From: Protula sp. h YS-2021 | Taxonomy: Eukaryota > Annelida > Polychaeta > Sabellida > Serpulidae | Assembly: GCA_949752745.1 (NCBI GenBank) | Contig: OX457027.1 | Coordinates: forward strand, 88,123,720-88,187,719 | DNA length: 64,000 nucleotides | Reading direction: 5' to 3' | In this document: piece after piece, positions 33,540 to 45,840 of the stretch | Layout: each line of letters starts with the position of its first letter | How positions within the stretch are numbered: the first letter of the stretch is position 1 | Notes under the pieces: model-generated | What the model was told of the DNA's origin: nothing | The model's database searches: none | What the model saw: the letters and a program-made list of their open reading frames with translations, nothing else | Made by a program: the position numbers and the translations under genes

Positions 33540-33885
33540 GTTCCAAAAACAGGAAGTGACGTCATAATGACGTCACGATGTCTTTTCGAATCCCCACGGG
33601 GGTTCTGGAACAGATGTTTTCGAATCCCCATGGGGGTTCTGGAACAGGTAATTGATAGAGCGCGCGCCCGTGTCAATGACGTCATCATGACGATATAATG
33701 ACGTCATCATCATAACGTTATCATGACATCATTATGTCTATCATGAGGAAACGAAAGTTCCACGCCACTTTTTTCTAGAACATTCTATTGGTCCGGAACC
33801 CCCATGGGTGTTCTAAACCATCTGTTCCAGAACCCCCATGGGTGTTCTGGAACACCCTGTGACGTCATAATGACGTCAGATTCCT
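33540..33885. repeat. Inverted repeat with multiple TGACGTCA (CRE) words
   Basis: Outer palindromes gtgacgtcataatgacgtca at about 33557 and 33862 bracket paired blocks: cgaatcccc(a)cgggggttc twice on the left and the inverse ggaacccccatgggtgttc twice on the right. More TGACGTCA words lie at about 33687 and 33711. Function unknown. Confidence 0.8.
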
Positions 33886-33964
33886 AGGAGACGTCCCTTA
33901 TACCATCTGTCTATCATACCTCCATAATACACATTCATGATGCACTCTATGGTTTAGGGTTAGG

Positions 33965-34052
33965 CTGCCCATACCCGGGCTCGAACCACCAACCTTCCGA
34001 GCATGGGTCCGACCAGGAGTCCCACGCTCTAACAACTCAGCTATTCCGGACT
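33965..34052 (-). repeat. tRNA-like SINE head or tRNA pseudogene
   Basis: The reverse complement reads tagctgagttgttagagcgt (A box) and ggttcgagccc (B box), with about 46 nt between them, longer than in a normal tRNA of this shape. No intact cloverleaf could be drawn. Confidence 0.5.
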
Positions 34053-34094
34053 GAACCAGAATGTTTTGTGAAAACATGCCATATAAGGCTATAA

Positions 34095-34200
34095 TGCACA
34101 ATGCACGATAAATTTCAGAGTGCACTCGTTCAGAGCATGGGGGAAACCGATCGATAAATTTTAGAGTGCACTCGTTTAGAGCGTGGGAACGATCAATAAA
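34095..34200. repeat. Short tandem repeat
   Basis: Two and a half units of gataaatttcagagtgcactc gt type; unit about 55-60 bp. Confidence 0.6.
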
Positions 34201-34235
34201 TTTGAGAAGGAATGGGATTTTTCCTACGTTAAGTC

Positions 34236-34795
34236 TAATGTTATGCTTTATGTTATAGTAGTTGGAAAATGGTACTTCTAAAGCACATTTAACAAATGTA
34301 GCTTTCGGAAAACATATAATGTGTAAAATAAATTTTAGCATTTTACCATGCTACTTATTCAAATGTTCTAAAGTTATAGTAGTGCAAAAATGGTGGTTCT
34401 GGATCAACTTTAACAAATTTAGTTTTTGATAACATATGATGTACAAAATAGCTTTTAGCATTTTACCAAGCTACTTATTTGAATGTTCTAAAGTTATAGT
34501 AGTGGGAAAATGGTGGCTCTAGACCAACTTTAACAAATTTAGTTTTTAACACCATATGATATATAAAATAAGTTTGAACATTTTAGCATGCTACTTATTT
34601 GAATGTTCTAAAGTTATAGTAGTAGGAAAATGGTGGTTCTAGACCAACTTTAACAAATTGTGTTTTTTGACAGCATATGATGTACAAAATAAGTTTTAAC
34701 ATTTTACCATGTTGTAGTAGGGTAAAAATCAGGGTTTTCAACCAACTTTAACAAATTTTGTTTTTTAACAAAATATGATGTATAAAATAAGTTAG
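34236..34795. repeat. 120-bp satellite, ~4.5 units
   Basis: The word gttatagtagt recurs at 34252, 34373, 34493 and 34613, with ctttaacaaatttagtttt and catatgatgtacaaaat in each unit. Last unit diverges. Non-coding. Confidence 0.9.
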
Positions 34796-35115
34796 TGAGA
34801 AGGGCACGCCATTCAAACATGTATTCAAATGACAAGCCCCATTCGAAACATGTGTTTGAATTATTTTTGGAACATATTACGTCATGGTATTGTTCAATAA
34901 TTTTTTTTAACAAGTTCAACAATTGTTCAACATGTTCAACATGTTCAACAAGTTGTTCTCTTCCTGTAAGACACTTTAAATCAGTAACTGCTACAAAATT
35001 ATGAAGGCATGACTTCCTTGATTTGTATAAATCTTGCAATAACATGTGCTATTAAAAGTCATGACGCTATACAGTTCATACACCTCTTAGAATCTTCTCA
35101 TGTCTTTGCTTTGCG

Positions 35116-35189
35116 CTACGCTTATTGTTGCTTCATATGCCCCATTACCTATCTACGCTTATTGTTGCTTCATATGCCCCATTACCTAT
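35116..35189. repeat. 37-bp direct duplication
   Basis: The block ctacgcttattgttgcttca, then tatgccccattacctat, occurs twice in tandem. Confidence 0.85.
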
Positions 35190-35390
35190 TAATTTTGCGT
35201 GGCATGGACAACGGACAGTTGTTGCGCTCTTTTCACTCATATACTGAATGAAATTTACCCGAAGATAGAGCAAGTCTACTTGCTTCGGATAATATATCGA
35301 GCAGCTCTACCTCACCTCTGGTTTGGTGAAGGAGCACCACGGCAGCTGTATTATATGGCCCACGGCAGGTTCAGCTCCCCTAATGCCCGT

Positions 35391-35508
35391 TGTTATATGC
35401 GTGAGGTGGCTACGTGGAAACACTAATTGAAACTAAACAGACGCCAAGTTGCCGCCATGTCTTTATTTACAACCGGAAGTCTCGCACTGGCTACACATAT
35501 ACACAACA
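35391..35508 (-). repeat. LTR (3' LTR in element orientation)
   Basis: 118 bp, begins TGT and ends ACA on the plus strand, about 95-96% identical to the copy at 40369. The LTR contains tctttattt, whose reverse complement (aaataaaga) offers a poly(A) signal on the element strand. Confidence 0.92.
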
Positions 35509-36213
35509 TTACCCGCGTACTGAAACAAGACTAACTGTGTAGATTACTGCTTAACTGTGCTTTAACTGCTATTTTGCTACCAGCATTCTGTTGAACACTG
35601 TATCTGATTATCAAACAAAGAGATATAAAATTTATAAGTACAATAGACAGCATATATCAATTAAATTACCTGAAAATTCGGAATTTTACTTTTTCAACAC
35701 TTTTTTAATTTAATCTATATTATCGCTATCACTGCGATTCGACGTTCTCAGATTATAAACTCGATCCATGAGTGTGACTTCAAGGATCACTTAACAGGCA
35801 TGGAAATGAAGCTCGAAGTAATTATAAAGGACAACGAATGCGCAAAATAACTACTTCAGAGATATCTAAACCATCACCTTAAACTTGCCACTTACTTCAG
35901 ATATATTATAAGCAATTAAATTCAAAAGACAAACCCAAAATGCTCTTCTTTTTATATTTACCGTACACAAATTACAGCAGCTGAAATATCGATTAACTGT
36001 AAAAATTGTCAAAATTACAGCAACGTTATCAGCACTTTAACTGATCTGCAACCAGCTATCAAATCAGCACCTGTACAACATAAAAAAACATAAAACGTTA
36101 ATATTGGCTTAGAATAAATAAATAATAATTGAATATAGCAAAATATCTTAATTGTACGACATTTAACTAAAACTTAGTTACTTCTTTGGCGATCTTACAG
36201 AACGACCTGACCG
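35509..36213 (-). other. 3' untranslated region of the Ty3 element
   Basis: AT-rich; no frame and no clear polypurine tract beside the LTR (ggcgggtaa-like sequence only). Confidence 0.55.
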
Positions 36214-39200
36214 CTATACACGACCACCGACACTTGAAATTTCAGTTTTTGCTTTAGCCGGTGAAACGGGGTGTGAAACATTGACAGAAAGCTCTGGAAT
36301 TCTAACTGTCACAGTTTTTTGGCTAGAAACAGCGGGTTTCTCTTTCGAAATCATGGTTTCACCAGATGCAGATGGCCCTATGCTACACGTAATAGCTGTA
36401 CGGTCTACTGTCGGGTTAGATTCAGTGGGCTTGGGTAAAACAGTTGATTGTTGAGGGGCATTATCGCTCGTGATAGGTTTTTCTTCAACCGGGTGTTGTG
36501 AACAACGGATTTGGTCAACGTGTCTTCTCCACATCAAATTGTCAATCAAAACTTCATACATTAACGTTCCGATTTTCGCGAGATAACAGCAAGTGTCCAT
36601 TTTCCGTGCTTTTGTCGATAGTCCCTCACAAGCACTTCATCACCCACACTAAAAGAACGGCGCTGAAATTCGTCTTTGGTGTTTACATTTCTGTAAATGA
36701 TGTCGCGCAAACTGGGTTTTGCCAAATCCAGCCTTGCTTTGATTTCACGTCCTAGGAATAACAAGGATGGGGTCTCGTTGGTAGTTGCGTTTTTAGTTGA
36801 TCGATACATGAGTAGAAATTTGGCTACTTTCTCGTGCATTGAACGAGGTTCGTGTTCCATCGATTTGAGACCAGATTTCAGACTCTGAACCATACGTTCT
36901 GCTAAACCGTTTCGCGAGGGTTTAAAAGGACTCGTAGTTTTGTGAATAATTCCATGTAGTTTAAAGAATTTCTGGAAGGCTTCAGAATGGAAGGTTGTAC
37001 CATTATCTGTACAGATAACATCACAAATTCCATAGGCGCTAAACAGTTCTTGAAGTACTTTGACAGTTTCCGGGGAAGTGATTTTTTCCATGATCCGTAC
37101 CTCTGGCCATCTGGAGTGTGCAGCGACTATTATGATAAACATATGGCCTTGAAAAGGTCCTGCAAAATCAATGTGGATCCTTTTCCACGGCTGACCTGGC
37201 CATTCCCAGGGGTGCATTGTAGCTCTTGTTGGAGCTTATCTCTAAGCAGCGCGGGCACATTTTAGCTTGTGTTTCGATATCTCTGTCGATATTGGGCCAC
37301 CAAATGTACGATCTAGCCAATTTTTTCATTTTCACCATGCCAGAATGGGCACTATGGAGTTCTTGCAGGAATGCTCTCTGGAACTTTTCCAGAATAACCA
37401 CTCTGTTTCCAATGAGCAGATACTCTTGTGAAATAGATAATTCTGATTCATGTGATTGATCACGGGAAAGATCTTCTTCAACTTTACCGGGCCAGCCATT
37501 TCTTGTGAATTCGAAAACTCTAGACAATACCTGGTCTTTTGACGTTGCCTGGGCAATTTGTTTGAATGAAATCGGAAAGTTGTCGAGTAGGGCAGCGAAT
37601 AATATTGCTCTCTCTCCTGAAGAATTTTTCTGGCTTACCGGAAGGGGTAGTCTACTTAACCCGTCAGCGTTGGCGTGTTCACTTTTCTTTCGGTATTCAA
37701 TTTTATAATTATAGCCAGTAAGGAAAATGGCGTATCTTTGCATCCGTGAAGCCGTAGTTGTTGAAACACCTTTTTTGGGATTGAAGATAGAAACTAAACC
37801 TTTGAAGTCGGTAACTGGAGTAAATTTTCGGGCAAACAGGTACATGTTGAATTTCTTGATGCTCCAAATGATGCTGAGGGCCTCTCGATCGATTTGAGAG
37901 TAATTTTGCTCAGCTTTTGACAATGTCCAGGATGCAAAGCTAATATGGCGTTCGCTTCCATCTGGATAGATATGCGAAATAACTCCAGAAATACCTTTTG
38001 ATGATGGGTCACAGTGCAGTCGAAGCGGCAGTTTCGGATCATAATGTGCTAAAACGAGATCAGATGTGATGAGATCCTTCGTTTTCTCAAAAGCCGTTTC
38101 ACATGAGTCTGTCCATAGCCATTTCTGATTTTTGTGGAGCAACTGGTGCAATGGATGTAGTATCGTAGACAAGTTGGGTAGGAAGTGGTGGTAGTAGTTC
38201 ACCAGGGCGACCCAGCTTCGTAATTCCGAAACATTTCTTGGAGCTGGCGCATCTGTAACTGCCTTGACTTTCGAATCGGTCTTGTGGATTCGGTCTTTGT
38301 CAACGATGTGAGCACAAAATTCAATGGAATCTTTGAAAAACTCACACTTGTTGGGGTTGACTTTAAGGCCGTATTCTATTTATCGCTGAAAGACTTTCTC
38401 GAGGGTACATAGGTGATCATCATCGTCTGATCCGGTGATTATCATATCGTCCAAAATACACTGCACGTTTTTGATACCTTTAAAAACCTGTTCAATTGCG
38501 CGTTGCCAAATAGAAGCAGCTGGGGAAATACCATACGCCAGGCGATTGAAAACAAAAAGCCCTTTCTGTGTGTTGATGGTCAGGTATTTTCTCGATTCTT
38601 CGTCCACTACTATTTGAAGATACGCCGTTTTGAGGTCTATCTTTGAAAATTTCTCTCCACCTGCCAATGTTGCTAACATGCTCTCAATAGTAGGCAATGG
38701 GTACGAGTCAACATTGAGGTGTGGGTTGACAGTGACCTTAAAATCGCCACATATCCTGACAGAACCGTCCTTCTTCAGAATTGGGACAATGAGTGCAGCC
38801 AAATCACTCCACTCTACCCATGAAAGGATCCCTTTACTCGCCGTGTTGTCCAGCTCCTTGTCGACTTTGCCCCTCATTTTAAACGGGACCTGTCTGGGAT
38901 TGCAGAATTTAGGGGTAACTCCTTCTTTGAGGTGTAACTTCGCAGTTATCCCTTTTAGCTCACCCAATTCTTTGCCGAAACACTCACTGTACTTTTCCAG
39001 AAGATGGTAAAATTTCTTCTTACCTCGAGCCATCCGTATGGACTTGATTTCGTGCCAATTTAATTTGATGTATCGGAGCCAATCTCTACCGAATAAAGGT
39101 GGACCTCCCCCGTGTAGAATGTACAGCCGAAAACGATGTTCCTTACCTTCGTGTTCCACCAGAACAATCACGTACCCCTCTGGCCTTACACATTCTCCAG

Positions 39201-39807
39201 TATAGGTTTTTAACACAACATTTGTTCTCCGCAGCCGTAATTTACCAAGATGGCGCTGATAATCCCTTTTCGATATTATCGGAAGTGCAGATCCTGTATC
39301 AAGCTCCATTTTGATAATTTTACCGTTTATTTTAGGACTGATCGTAATGGGCGCACATTTCTTCTCGCTATTGTTGTTTACATCGCAAACAACTTCCGTA
39401 TAGCCGAGATCTGAACAGGAAGTGCTGTCGCCATTAGAATCTTCACTATCAGTGGTCACTTCATCGTCATCAACATAAAAAACTTTCTTCTTTGGCTTTT
39501 GCCTCTTAAACTGGTCTGTCTCGGTCATTTTGCTCTCGGAAGATGACTTACCGGATTTCTTCATCTTGCATCTTCTCTTAATGTGGCCTTTCTTACCGCA
39601 GTTGTGGCATTTGTCGTCCTTAAAACGGCATTCCTCGGGGCCATGACCATTCCTGCTACACCTGAAGCAACGATTTCCAGTGGTCCTCTGCAACTTGTTA
39701 ACATTTGCCGATTCTCCTTTGATTTCCGATACATCCTTCATGGCCATTTCCATGGCAATTGCTATCTCCTTGGCCTTCTGGTAGGCTAAATTCTTCTCAG
39801 ACAACAA
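36214..39807 (-). pseudogene. Broken pol of the Ty3 element (zinc knuckles, protease, RT, RNase H, integrase)
   Basis: From the N-terminal side: CFRCSRNGHGPEEC and CHNCGKKGHIKRRC (two CX2CX4HX4C knuckles), protease LDTGSALPI, RT with LDDM at the catalytic site, then RNase H beginning LRLHCDPSSKG, an integrase HHCC zinc finger ending MCPRC, and a DDE core (HIDFAGPF, CTDNGTTFHSE, RNGLAERM). Disruptions: an in-frame TAA at 38380-38382, a frameshift near 37200 between the HHCC and DDE parts, and a frameshift near 36580 before the integrase C-terminal segment (YEVLIDNLMWRRHVDQIR). Confidence 0.9.
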
Positions 39808-40243
39808 TCTTTTCAGGACATTTTGGATTCTTTATCCCACAAACCAGCTGATCTCTGAGATGCTCTGCCAGACGCTCGCCGAACTCACAATGCTCACGCA
39901 GCTTTTGGAGGATACCCACGTAATCTGTCACCGACTCACCCGTCTGTTGCTGACGATTGTAGAACCGGTATCTCTCTGCTTTTACGTTGGGATTTCGACT
40001 GAGATGTTCTTGCAGCAGCTCACCAATTTGCTCGAATGTCTTTGTAGATGGCTTGTTAGGTGAACACAGGCTATGTAGCAAGGAATAGGTCTTCACGCCA
40101 ATCAGACTAAGAGTTACAGCTATTTTTTTGTCGTCGGCTACGTCGTTGGCAATGAAATACTGCTCTAACCTCTCCTTGTACAGCTCCCAGTCACCAGCAG
40201 TCTCGTCGAAGGGCTCCAATCGTCCGATCAGTGATGCCATCAT
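39797..40243 (-). pseudogene. gag capsid region of the Ty3 element
   Basis: Starts MMASLIGRLEPFDETAGDW and runs through a capsid-like region (YFIANDVADDKKIAVTLSL, ESVTDYVGILQKLREHCEFG) to DQLVCGIKNP. A one-base shift near 39800 separates it from the zinc knuckles. Since the break is before the knuckles and inside a conserved stretch, it looks like a mutation and not programmed frameshifting (inference). Confidence 0.85.
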
Positions 40244-40356
40244 TCAGAAGTCACTTCAGCAAACACTCACTTTTACGTTATCTTCGGTACTTCCTTCTGC
40301 GTCTTTCTTCTCCACCAGATCCTCATAACCTCTTCGGTCCGACGCAACACGATTTG

Positions 40357-40366
40357 CTCGTCGCCA
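40357..40366 (-). promoter_or_regulatory. tRNA primer-binding site of the Ty3 element
   Basis: On the element strand, two bases inside the 5' LTR, TGGCGACGAG is complementary to a tRNA 3' end CTCGTCGCCA, which matches the acceptor of metazoan tRNA-Ser(GCT) as I recall it. Mag elements are known for Ser-type primers. Confidence 0.7.
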
Positions 40367-40368
40367 TT

Positions 40369-40485
40369 TGTTATATGCGCGAGGTGGCTTCGTGGAAACA
40401 CTAACTGAAACTAAACAGACGCCAAGTTGCCGCCATGTCTTTATTTACAACCATAGTCTCGCACTGGCTACACATATACACAACA
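40369..40485 (-). repeat. LTR (5' LTR in element orientation)
   Basis: 117 bp; same ends as its partner. Followed on the right by the CCCGT target duplication. Confidence 0.92.
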
Positions 40486-40490
40486 CCCGT

Positions 40491-41199
40491 ATTGCCCACC
40501 TCAAAACAACACCCAGACAAATGTGTTGGTCAAGTGCTTCCTTGGCAGCTCCTTGGCCGAGAGTCTGTACAAGGTGCCACCCTGGAAACACCTCTCAATT
40601 TGCCCAAAAAGGAGAGTATATGCTCAGCGACCAATGCTATGGGTACACCACTAATGGCCAAACGGATGCCCCTGCGCTTCACATTATAACTCCTGAAATG
40701 CGGCTGATTCGGATGACGAATCCCGACTTCCCCCCGACAAAAAATTGGTCTATCCCATGCACTTTTGTCGCACACTTCTTTCGTATATCTGAAAACACAT
40801 GAAGAGGAAATGTTAATGCTTTTCTCACAATTTCATTTTCTTTCACATCCCTTACATACATACAGCTTCTTGCCTCACACAGCCAAAAGGGTACGTAGTG
40901 AAGTATACATATTATCGCCCATTTGACAGCTCACTTACATTTCTACCGTACATCAGAGGAAGAAAGTAAGTTTTTCTGGGTAACTTTCATTCATCTTCAC
41001 AATTATTCATCGCCCAACACATATACTTATTAACATTGCCCTTCTTTCTAGCCATAACTGTCCTTTTCTTAAAATATCTACGGAAATCTCTGCGGAGGTC
41101 GAGCAGAAATTAGTCCCGAGTGACCCTAGTCCATCACCACTCTTCTACCCGGACTCCGTGGAGGTGGGAGTCACCTGGGACTAAGCAGAAATTAGCTCC
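40491..41199. other. Intergenic spacer
   Basis: Nothing recognised except the actccgtggaggtgggagtc block at about 41150 shared with 32815. Confidence 0.5.
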
Positions 41200-41995
41200 G
41201 AGTAGCTCTGACTTGTATAACATCTTATATTTCTCTGTCAGAGCTACGAAGCCTTCCATTGCTCCACTAATAGGGGTCAATTTCGTATGTTCTGAGGCAC
41301 GAATCTTGCATAGCAGCCACTATTATTCAAACATCCACAGAAAGTTCATGTCCAATATGCCCCTTTTGTAAAACAGGCACAGCTTTTAGTGAGCTGTATA
41401 TCTTTTATTTGTTCATAAAAGTGCAGAAAAGTTAGCTTCCGCATCCACCTGTCAAATATTTGTTTACATTCTGACCTTTAAATGTCACGTGACCAAAGTC
41501 GAGGGACCGAAAATTTAAATAAAGGGGTTATAGTTTATTTGGACAATATATATTAAATAGTTGAAAGATGCAGAATTACGTATAAATTTATTTGGTAGAC
41601 CCACAATATTTGACTTTTATGTTTACGTTGTTTTTGAAATATCAATATAAAAATTTTTTGGTGGATAATTGCAAAAAAAATATTTTTACTATTTCACGTA
41701 ATAAAGTATGCTCCTTGTATACAAACAAATGTCATTTATTGCGGGAGATTTGGTGCTATTTCCGTATTATTTTCTTTTAAACAAAGCGTAACACAGAAGC
41801 TGTATATGATTACCGTTGTACTTTGAGGGCCTTTAGCAAATGCGAATAAAAAGTTATGGGTCGTTGAATCTCGCGCAAAGTAGCCACAGGGGTGCCTCAA
41901 AGCGAGCGCAGTTGACTTGCTTATCGTTATATAGCGAGGCTTTGAAGCGGTGCCTGGAAACTTTTTAGCGCACCGCTTCTTGGAGCTAAGCAGAA
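41200..41995. repeat. Dispersed ~0.8-kb repeat, copy B (most complete)
   Basis: Runs from tagctctgac to accgcttcttggagctaagc. It is the undisturbed reference for copy C. Holds tcaaagcgagcgcagttgac and atatagcgaggctttgaagc near its right end. No coding capacity. Confidence 0.8.
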
Positions 41996-42673
41996 ATCAA
42001 TGCTCACTGAACCGGGACCGAACCCTGTGTTTCGGGCAAGGATTTCTCCTTCTGTGGTTTATCATTTCAGCCAGCAGTAAGTTGCCCATGAACTTTGCCA
42101 ATATTGAATATTAAATTAATATTACGTTGTTCTTGTTTACATGAAATTTGTGATGCACACACAGGTTTTTTTTCTCATTGCTACAAACATATGACATGGT
42201 ATACAGCACTTTTGGCACCAAGTACATCTCCCTCCTAAACCTTATTTTTGCATCCTTTTCTTCAAGCCTCTACAACTCCATCGATTGAAAGATATGTGGA
42301 AAAAACTTGTTGCACTTTGCCAATGTATGTTCCATCCCTCGTACGAGGGAGAGGAGATAGAATTGGTTAGAGTAGATCGTAATTGGTGACAACAAAATGT
42401 TCAATTTTAACTAAACTTAATAAGCCGGACGTAAATCGACTGAAATATTCCTTATTATGCGATACCTGACAAATTAAAATCGTTTTCAGCTATGGAAGAT
42501 GGTCTTTTCAATTTCACCAATTTGGTTCTACTGTAGCCATTCTTTCCACTCCCCCTCGTACAGAAAGTTCATGCCCAATATACACGTTTTGTAAAACAGG
42601 CGCAATTGTTAGCGAGCTGTATATCTTTTATTTGTTCATTAAAGTGCAGAAAAATTAGATTCTGCAAACACAC

Positions 42674-45108
42674 ACATAATATGCCTTTGTGAAAAATTTG
42701 TCGAACTGACAAGAGACTGACTAATTTGCCTTGTCCATTTGACGATGCCCAATTCAACGAATTCCAATCAAAAATTTGTCAACACTTTGTCATAAATTTG
42801 TCATTAATTCGTCAGTTTACAGCTTGTCATTAATTCGTCATGCTAATAATTCGTCACTAACTCCTCAGAAACTCGTCATTTAGAACTTGTCAATTTGTCA
42901 GAAATTCGTCAAACTTCGTCAAATTGATTGACGACCCTAAACTCGTCAACCTGACGATGCCTAACTCAACAATGTAAATTTGTCAAAAATTTGTCTTTGT
43001 CACTGGCTTGTCATTTTCTTGTCATGTATTTGTCAAATCCTAATTTGTAGTTTGTCAATATCTTGTCACAAATTCATCAAGATATCTTTGACAAGTGATT
43101 GACGAACTAACTGAATAAAGAACATTAGACAAAATAATCGCGATTAAAAAACATTTAAATTAACACCATTGTCTAAGGACATTGTGGCCAGCCAAGTTCA
43201 AGTTAATCAAGTATAATAAGAATGTTCTGGGACATTGTTACCAGCCCCAAACATTAATATCTAATTATACTAGTGTGGCCAGTGCACACCAACATCGGAA
43301 TACCCGAACATGTCAAACTCTTTTATTAGGCAGTGGACGATCATTGTTTTTTGTTTTTGTCAACAAAAACAAATGTTAGCCCATCCCCGCCCTCCTCCCC
43401 TGCCATCCTTTTCCACCGCCTGCCTCTCCTGTTTACAAAGTTTGACAATTTTGTACTTTTTCAAAATTAAGATTATTATCTTATATAAATATGAATGAAT
43501 ATGGGAACATGTTTAGCCATGTGGAATATGCGACTATAAACTGAGCTTATACTCTACGTCTTTTTTATCCGAATCTGGAAGGTGGTTACTGTGAAAGGTT
43601 TTACTTAAGTCTTTTTCATCCGGGTCACGACAAGCAGGTCTTACTGTTTGTCTTTTCATCTGATTCTGGAAGGGGGTGGCTAAAACAGGTTTGCCTGTCT
43701 TTTTATCCGGATCTTGAAGGTTGTCTGAAAGGTGGTCGCCACATCGCCAATTCCGTATTTCATTGTTTTTGATAACTGCCCCCCCCCCCCCCCCCCCACT
43801 TCCATCTAATGTCGGCACGGATCTCAACACAAACCCCCTTATCTCTTTCACTGTATGGGGCCATACCCAAAGTGTACTTACATCAGCAGAAAAAGCAGAA
43901 AAGGCACAGAACGGCATCCTTCTTACTAAGGATCCATTGAGCCAACTTTTTGCGACAATTATCCAAGTACTCAGCAAGTATTTCTTTAAACAAAGATTCA
44001 CCTGAGAACCATTCGGACTAAAATGGAAGCCAAAACAAAATTATGGGAGGAACATTTTGAAAATAAGTCGAAAAAAAAATGAAAATAATCAAAAGGCATA
44101 TTTTCAAGAGAGAACTACCTTGTTAACATTCATAATAAATTGAAAGCAGTCCGAAGTGTTTTGAAAATTAACTCCAATAAATTTGAATGTGCCATTTGAT
44201 AATTTTGATGAAGTCACGAATAACATAATGATATTGTGAGAAAGAGGATTTTTTTTTCTTCTTTCGATAGCTGATTTTTGATGTAATATTATATCGAAAA
44301 AAATTCTTATATTTTCTATTTATTAACTGATATTATTTATTTACTGATTTCTGAAATGACGACTGAATTGGGTTTCTTTCTAAAAGATTAAGCTTTAGAG
44401 GCGGAAGCATTGTAAGGCATGAAATTCCCAGGGCAGTCCTTTCACATCAAATTGGTCAGGATGTCGAACTTGTTACAAGTTTCGACAATTTTATGACAAG
44501 TAATATATTGCACATGGCGGTTTACTTGCGAACGCATAAGCTGCAGATTTTGATATTTATACCATTAGTTGTTATTTGATAGTTATACCATCAGGTTTTG
44601 TTATATTAAACACTAAAATAATGGAATCCATTCACCCTGTTTAATTACGTGCCAGTAAGTACACAATATACATTATTCATTGCAAAATTGGGCGATAATA
44701 CAATTTTCACAAATTTCACAAGCATTTTACAAACATCACAACTTATTTCAAAACATGCAGAGAATATGATATGTGCACTTACATCATGGTTTATCCAATA
44801 AACATGTTTTTAAGACGTGATAATTTGAAACTTTTAGTAATATTCATTAAGACCCAAGAAATCTTATAAAGGATGTCCGCGTGTTTTCACTTGTTTTGCA
44901 AAGGATGTGACGTCATGGTGACGCAAAACTTGACAAAGTTGTGACAAGTTTTTGAGAAGATAGCGACAAGTGTTTGTCAATGTGTGACGAAGCATTGGTC
45001 AGAAACTCGTCAAGACCCTGACGAGGCCAAACTTGTCAAACTGACAATCAACTGACAAGTTCTTGACAAACTACTGACAAAGTGTGACGAGGCAAAATTA
45101 TGTGTGCA
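42674..45108. mobile_element. 2.4-kb inverted-repeat element, no recognised transposase
   Basis: Ends cacacataatatgcctttgt and the inverse of acgaggcaaaattatgtgtg match as a ~20-bp imperfect inverted repeat. Subterminal zones 42690-43110 and 44930-45090 are packed with TTGTCA/TCGTCA words and inverses (TGACAA/TGACGA). The interior holds copy 2 of the cgtctttttat repeat and a C19 tract. The longest open frame (155 codons, 43534-44001 minus) shows no transposase motif. Non-autonomous DNA transposon, class unknown. Confidence 0.72.
43545..43870. repeat. Repeat family with cgtctttttat units and C tract, copy 2
   Basis: Same order as 25855-26230: several tttttatccgaatctggaag units, then C19 at 43779-43797, then cttccatctaatgtcggcac. 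Nested inside the 2.4-kb element. Confidence 0.7.
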
Positions 45109-45840
45109 CCTGTCAAATGTTTGTTTACATTATGGCCTTTAAATGTCACGTGACCAAAGTCAAATGACCAAAAAATTTAAATAAAGGGGTCATAGTTTAT
45201 TTGTAAATAGTTTATAGATGCAGAGTTAGGTATAAATGTATTTGCATACCCACAATATTTGACGTTTTATTTTTTACGTTTTTTTTTTTGAAATATCAAT
45301 TCAAAAGTTTTTTGGTGGATAATTGCAAAAATTATTGTTTCTCTTTCAAGTAATAAAGTATGCTCCCTGTATACAAACAAATGTCAAGTATTGCGGGAGA
45401 TTTGTGGTTATTTTCGTATTATTTTCTTTTAAAGAAAGCGCAACACAGAAGTTATATATCATTACCATTGTACTTTGAGGGCCTTCAGCAAATGCCAGTC
45501 AAGACTTATGGGTCGCTGAATCTCGCACGAAATAGCCACAGGGATGCCTCAAAGCTAGCGCAGTTGACTTGCTTATCGTTATATAGCGAGGCTTTGAAGC
45601 GTTGCTGGAAACTTTTTAGCGTACCGCTTCTTAGAGCTAAGTAAACCCTTTCTGACTTCCTAGGTTAAAAAGGGTCATAGTCCCTATGGACTTTTTCCTT
45701 CTTCCTAGGTCAGAGAGGGTCACAGTTCATGTAATAGAAATGGCCATTGATCCCAACTTTCGAGGCTTTGGATCTTTCGGCGCACGTTACAGGACACTGA
45801 GGTTGGGACTAGCAGTCCTTTTCTTAAAAAGCACACTGAG

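Larger units (their letters stand above)
35391..40485 (-). mobile_element. Ty3/Gypsy (Mag-like) LTR retrotransposon, inactivated
   Basis: A complete insertion of 5095 bp with LTRs of 118 and 117 bp (TGTTATATGCG...ACACAACA) and a 5-bp target duplication CCCGT at 35386-35390 and 40486-40490. Transcription would run on the minus strand. Domain order: capsid region, two CCHC knuckles, protease, RT, RNase H, integrase, that is, the Ty3 order. Very short LTRs, a paired zinc knuckle and a Ser-tRNA-type primer site fit the Mag clade. LTRs differ at about five positions, so insertion is fairly recent, yet gag-pol carries several disruptions. Confidence 0.92.
42548..45645. repeat. Dispersed ~0.8-kb repeat, copy C, split by a 2.4-kb insertion
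   Basis: The left part 42548-42668 (cagaaagttcatgcccaata ... gcagaaaaattag) and right part from 45109 (cacctgtcaaatgtttgttt ... accgcttcttagagctaag) are adjacent in copy B. The intervening DNA is absent there. Confidence 0.85.

Noticed and set aside
43534..44001. Transposase of the 2.4-kb insertion
   Set aside because: The 155-codon frame crosses a C19 tract and an unrelated dispersed repeat, and shows no catalytic motif.
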